Below are positions 5,485 to 6,322 of a DNA stretch of 6,322 nucleotides, piece after piece. Each line of letters starts with the position of its first letter. The first letter of the stretch is position 1. The translations under genes were made by a program, and so were the position numbers. Below the pieces are notes generated by a model. It was not told the DNA's origin, ran no database searches, and was given only the letters and a program-made list of their open reading frames with translations. The stretch is from Micrococcales bacterium (GTDB lineage: Bacteria; Actinomycetota; Actinomycetes; Actinomycetales; Dermatophilaceae). Location of the stretch: assembly GCA_003132125.1 (NCBI GenBank), contig PKWT01000137.1, forward strand, positions 1 through 6,322. The letters run 5' to 3'.

Positions 5485-6322
5485 AGGGAAGTTCGCACAA
5501 CGGACTATCACACCGCCGGTGAGCCCTTTCGAATAGTGACCGAAGACGCTCCCCAGATCGGCGGCGAGACGGTTGCCGAGCGACGCATCCGCGCACTGGG
5601 CTCCCCCGAGATCGACGGGTTGCGAACACTGCTCTGCCGGGAGCCGCGCGGGCACGCCGACATGTACGGCGCCTTCATCGTCCCGGCCGACGACGACGGC
5701 GCGGACTTCGGCGCCCTGTTCTGGCACAACGACGGGTACTCCACGGCTTGCGGGCACGGCACCATCGCTCTTGGTGTGTGGGCCGTGCAAACCGGCCGAG
5801 TCGACTCGGAAGCCAACGGAGTCACCCCCGTCACCATCGACGTCCCCTCAGGGCGGGTGGTTGCCCATGTGAGGCAGGATGCGGGCACCGTGACCGGTGT
5901 GGTCTTCGAGAACGTGCCGTCATACCCGGTCGCCCGCTCAGTCGACTTGGACACCTCGGTCGGCCGAGTCAGCGTCGACCTCGCATTTGGCGGCGCGCTG
6001 TACGCCTGCGTCGAAGCGTCCGAGCTCGGACTTGAGGTGACACCGGAGAACACGGAGCGGCTGACGACGATCGGGCGGGAGATCAAATGGGCCCTGAATG
6101 ACAGCGAGCTGGCCCGCCATCCAGATGACGACCGACTCAGCGGGGTCTACGGCACCATCATCTTCGACGACCTCGGCGACACCTTGAACGGACCCCACCA
6201 GCGCAACGTCACAGTGTTCGCCGACGGCCGGATCGACCGATCACCCTGCGGGTCCGGGACCGCGGCGCGACTCGCCCTGCTGGCCGACTCTGGCCGACTC
6301 GGCCCCAATCAGGTCCTCACCC
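5482..6322 (+). CDS. Proline racemase superfamily protein, Cys/Cys type (proline racemase or hydroxyproline 2-epimerase-like; 3' end cut by window edge)
   Basis: Cytoplasmic cofactor-independent enzyme that inverts, or in some members dehydrates, proline-type amino acids through two active-site thiols. About 280 residues are visible of an expected 330-350; no stop is seen. Landmarks are DYHTAGEPFRIV (8-19), REPRGHADMYGA (53-64), first catalytic Cys90 in YSTACGHGTIALG (86-98), FGGALYACVEA (169-179), VYGTIIFDD (222-230) and second catalytic Cys256 in DRSPCGSGTAARLALL (252-267). Two Cys indicate racemase/epimerase chemistry; trans-3-hydroxy-L-proline dehydratases have Thr at the second position. 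Yet many framework segments resemble the human dehydratase L3HYPDH, so exact activity is open. I chose ATG 5482; an in-frame ATG at 5470 would add MCHI. Neither has a clear Shine-Dalgarno, so translation may be leaderless or near-leaderless. Divergent from gntR. Confidence 0.9.
   Translation, partial: MREVRTTDYHTAGEPFRIVTEDAPQIGGETVAERRIRALGSPEIDGLRTLLCREPRGHADMYGAFIVPADDDGADFGALFWHNDGYSTACGHGTIALGVWAVQTGRVDSEANGVTPVTIDVPSGRVVAHVRQDAGTVTGVVFENVPSYPVARSVDLDTSVGRVSVDLAFGGALYACVEASELGLEVTPENTERLTTIGREIKWALNDSELARHPDDDRLSGVYGTIIFDDLGDTLNGPHQRNVTVFADGRIDRSPCGSGTAARLALLADSGRLGPNQVLT

Noticed and set aside
5443..6198. Minus-strand open frames (115, 192 and 86 codons) opposite the racemase gene
   Set aside because: Plus-strand racemase motifs, including both catalytic cysteines, run through this whole region in one frame. 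The opposing frames show no family features.
6281..6300. Perfect tandem duplication TGGCCGACTC x2 near the right edge, possible frameshift
   Set aside because: Ten bases would shift the frame if it were a recent insertion, but the translated segment ARLALLADSGRLGPNQ aligns without a gap to the corresponding segment of racemase-family relatives. The repeat is therefore a codon coincidence, not a disruption.

Overview
The window looks like a high-GC actinobacterial chromosome segment. The DNA is visibly GC-rich with G/C-biased third codon positions, and the periplasmic-type binding protein carries a lipobox followed by a Gly/Ser/Ala linker, as expected for a Gram-positive lipoprotein. Species cannot be assigned from sequence alone. 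Coding density is very high: no gene-free stretch exceeds about 105 bases, and no RNA genes, insertion sequences, CRISPR arrays or attachment sites were seen.

Layout: positions 1-4609 hold a complete-looking five-gene hydrophobic/branched-chain amino acid type (HAAT) ABC importer on the minus strand. In transcription order these are a substrate-binding lipoprotein (3437-4609), permeases livH (2475-3368) and livM (1430-2473), and ATPases livG (642-1433) and livF (from 655 off the left edge, last ~15-20 codons missing). The four downstream genes are translationally packed (1-nt gap, 4-nt overlap, 14-nt overlap). The binding-protein gene is separated from livH by a 68-nt gap that is mostly one strong hairpin. 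Upstream, also on the minus strand, is a GntR/FCD-type regulator (4715-5386). Divergent from it, on the plus strand, is a proline racemase superfamily gene (5482 to past the right edge) with both catalytic cysteines.

How they may work together (inference): a racemase/epimerase of the proline/hydroxyproline family, an FCD-family ligand-sensing repressor and a dedicated HAAT importer form one uptake-and-catabolism locus. The substrate is more likely proline-like (hydroxyproline, D- or L-proline, or a related imino acid) than leucine/isoleucine/valine. The binding protein keeps the LivJ-type fold markers but appears to have changed two ligand-contact positions. Two palindromic sites sit where an operator would be expected: one over the gntR -10 and the racemase start codon, one inside the liv promoter. 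They share related half-sites, consistent with one regulator controlling both transcription units.

The gene families themselves are well known. The points worth following are the mixed character of the racemase, the likely non-branched-chain substrate of the importer and the candidate operator pair.
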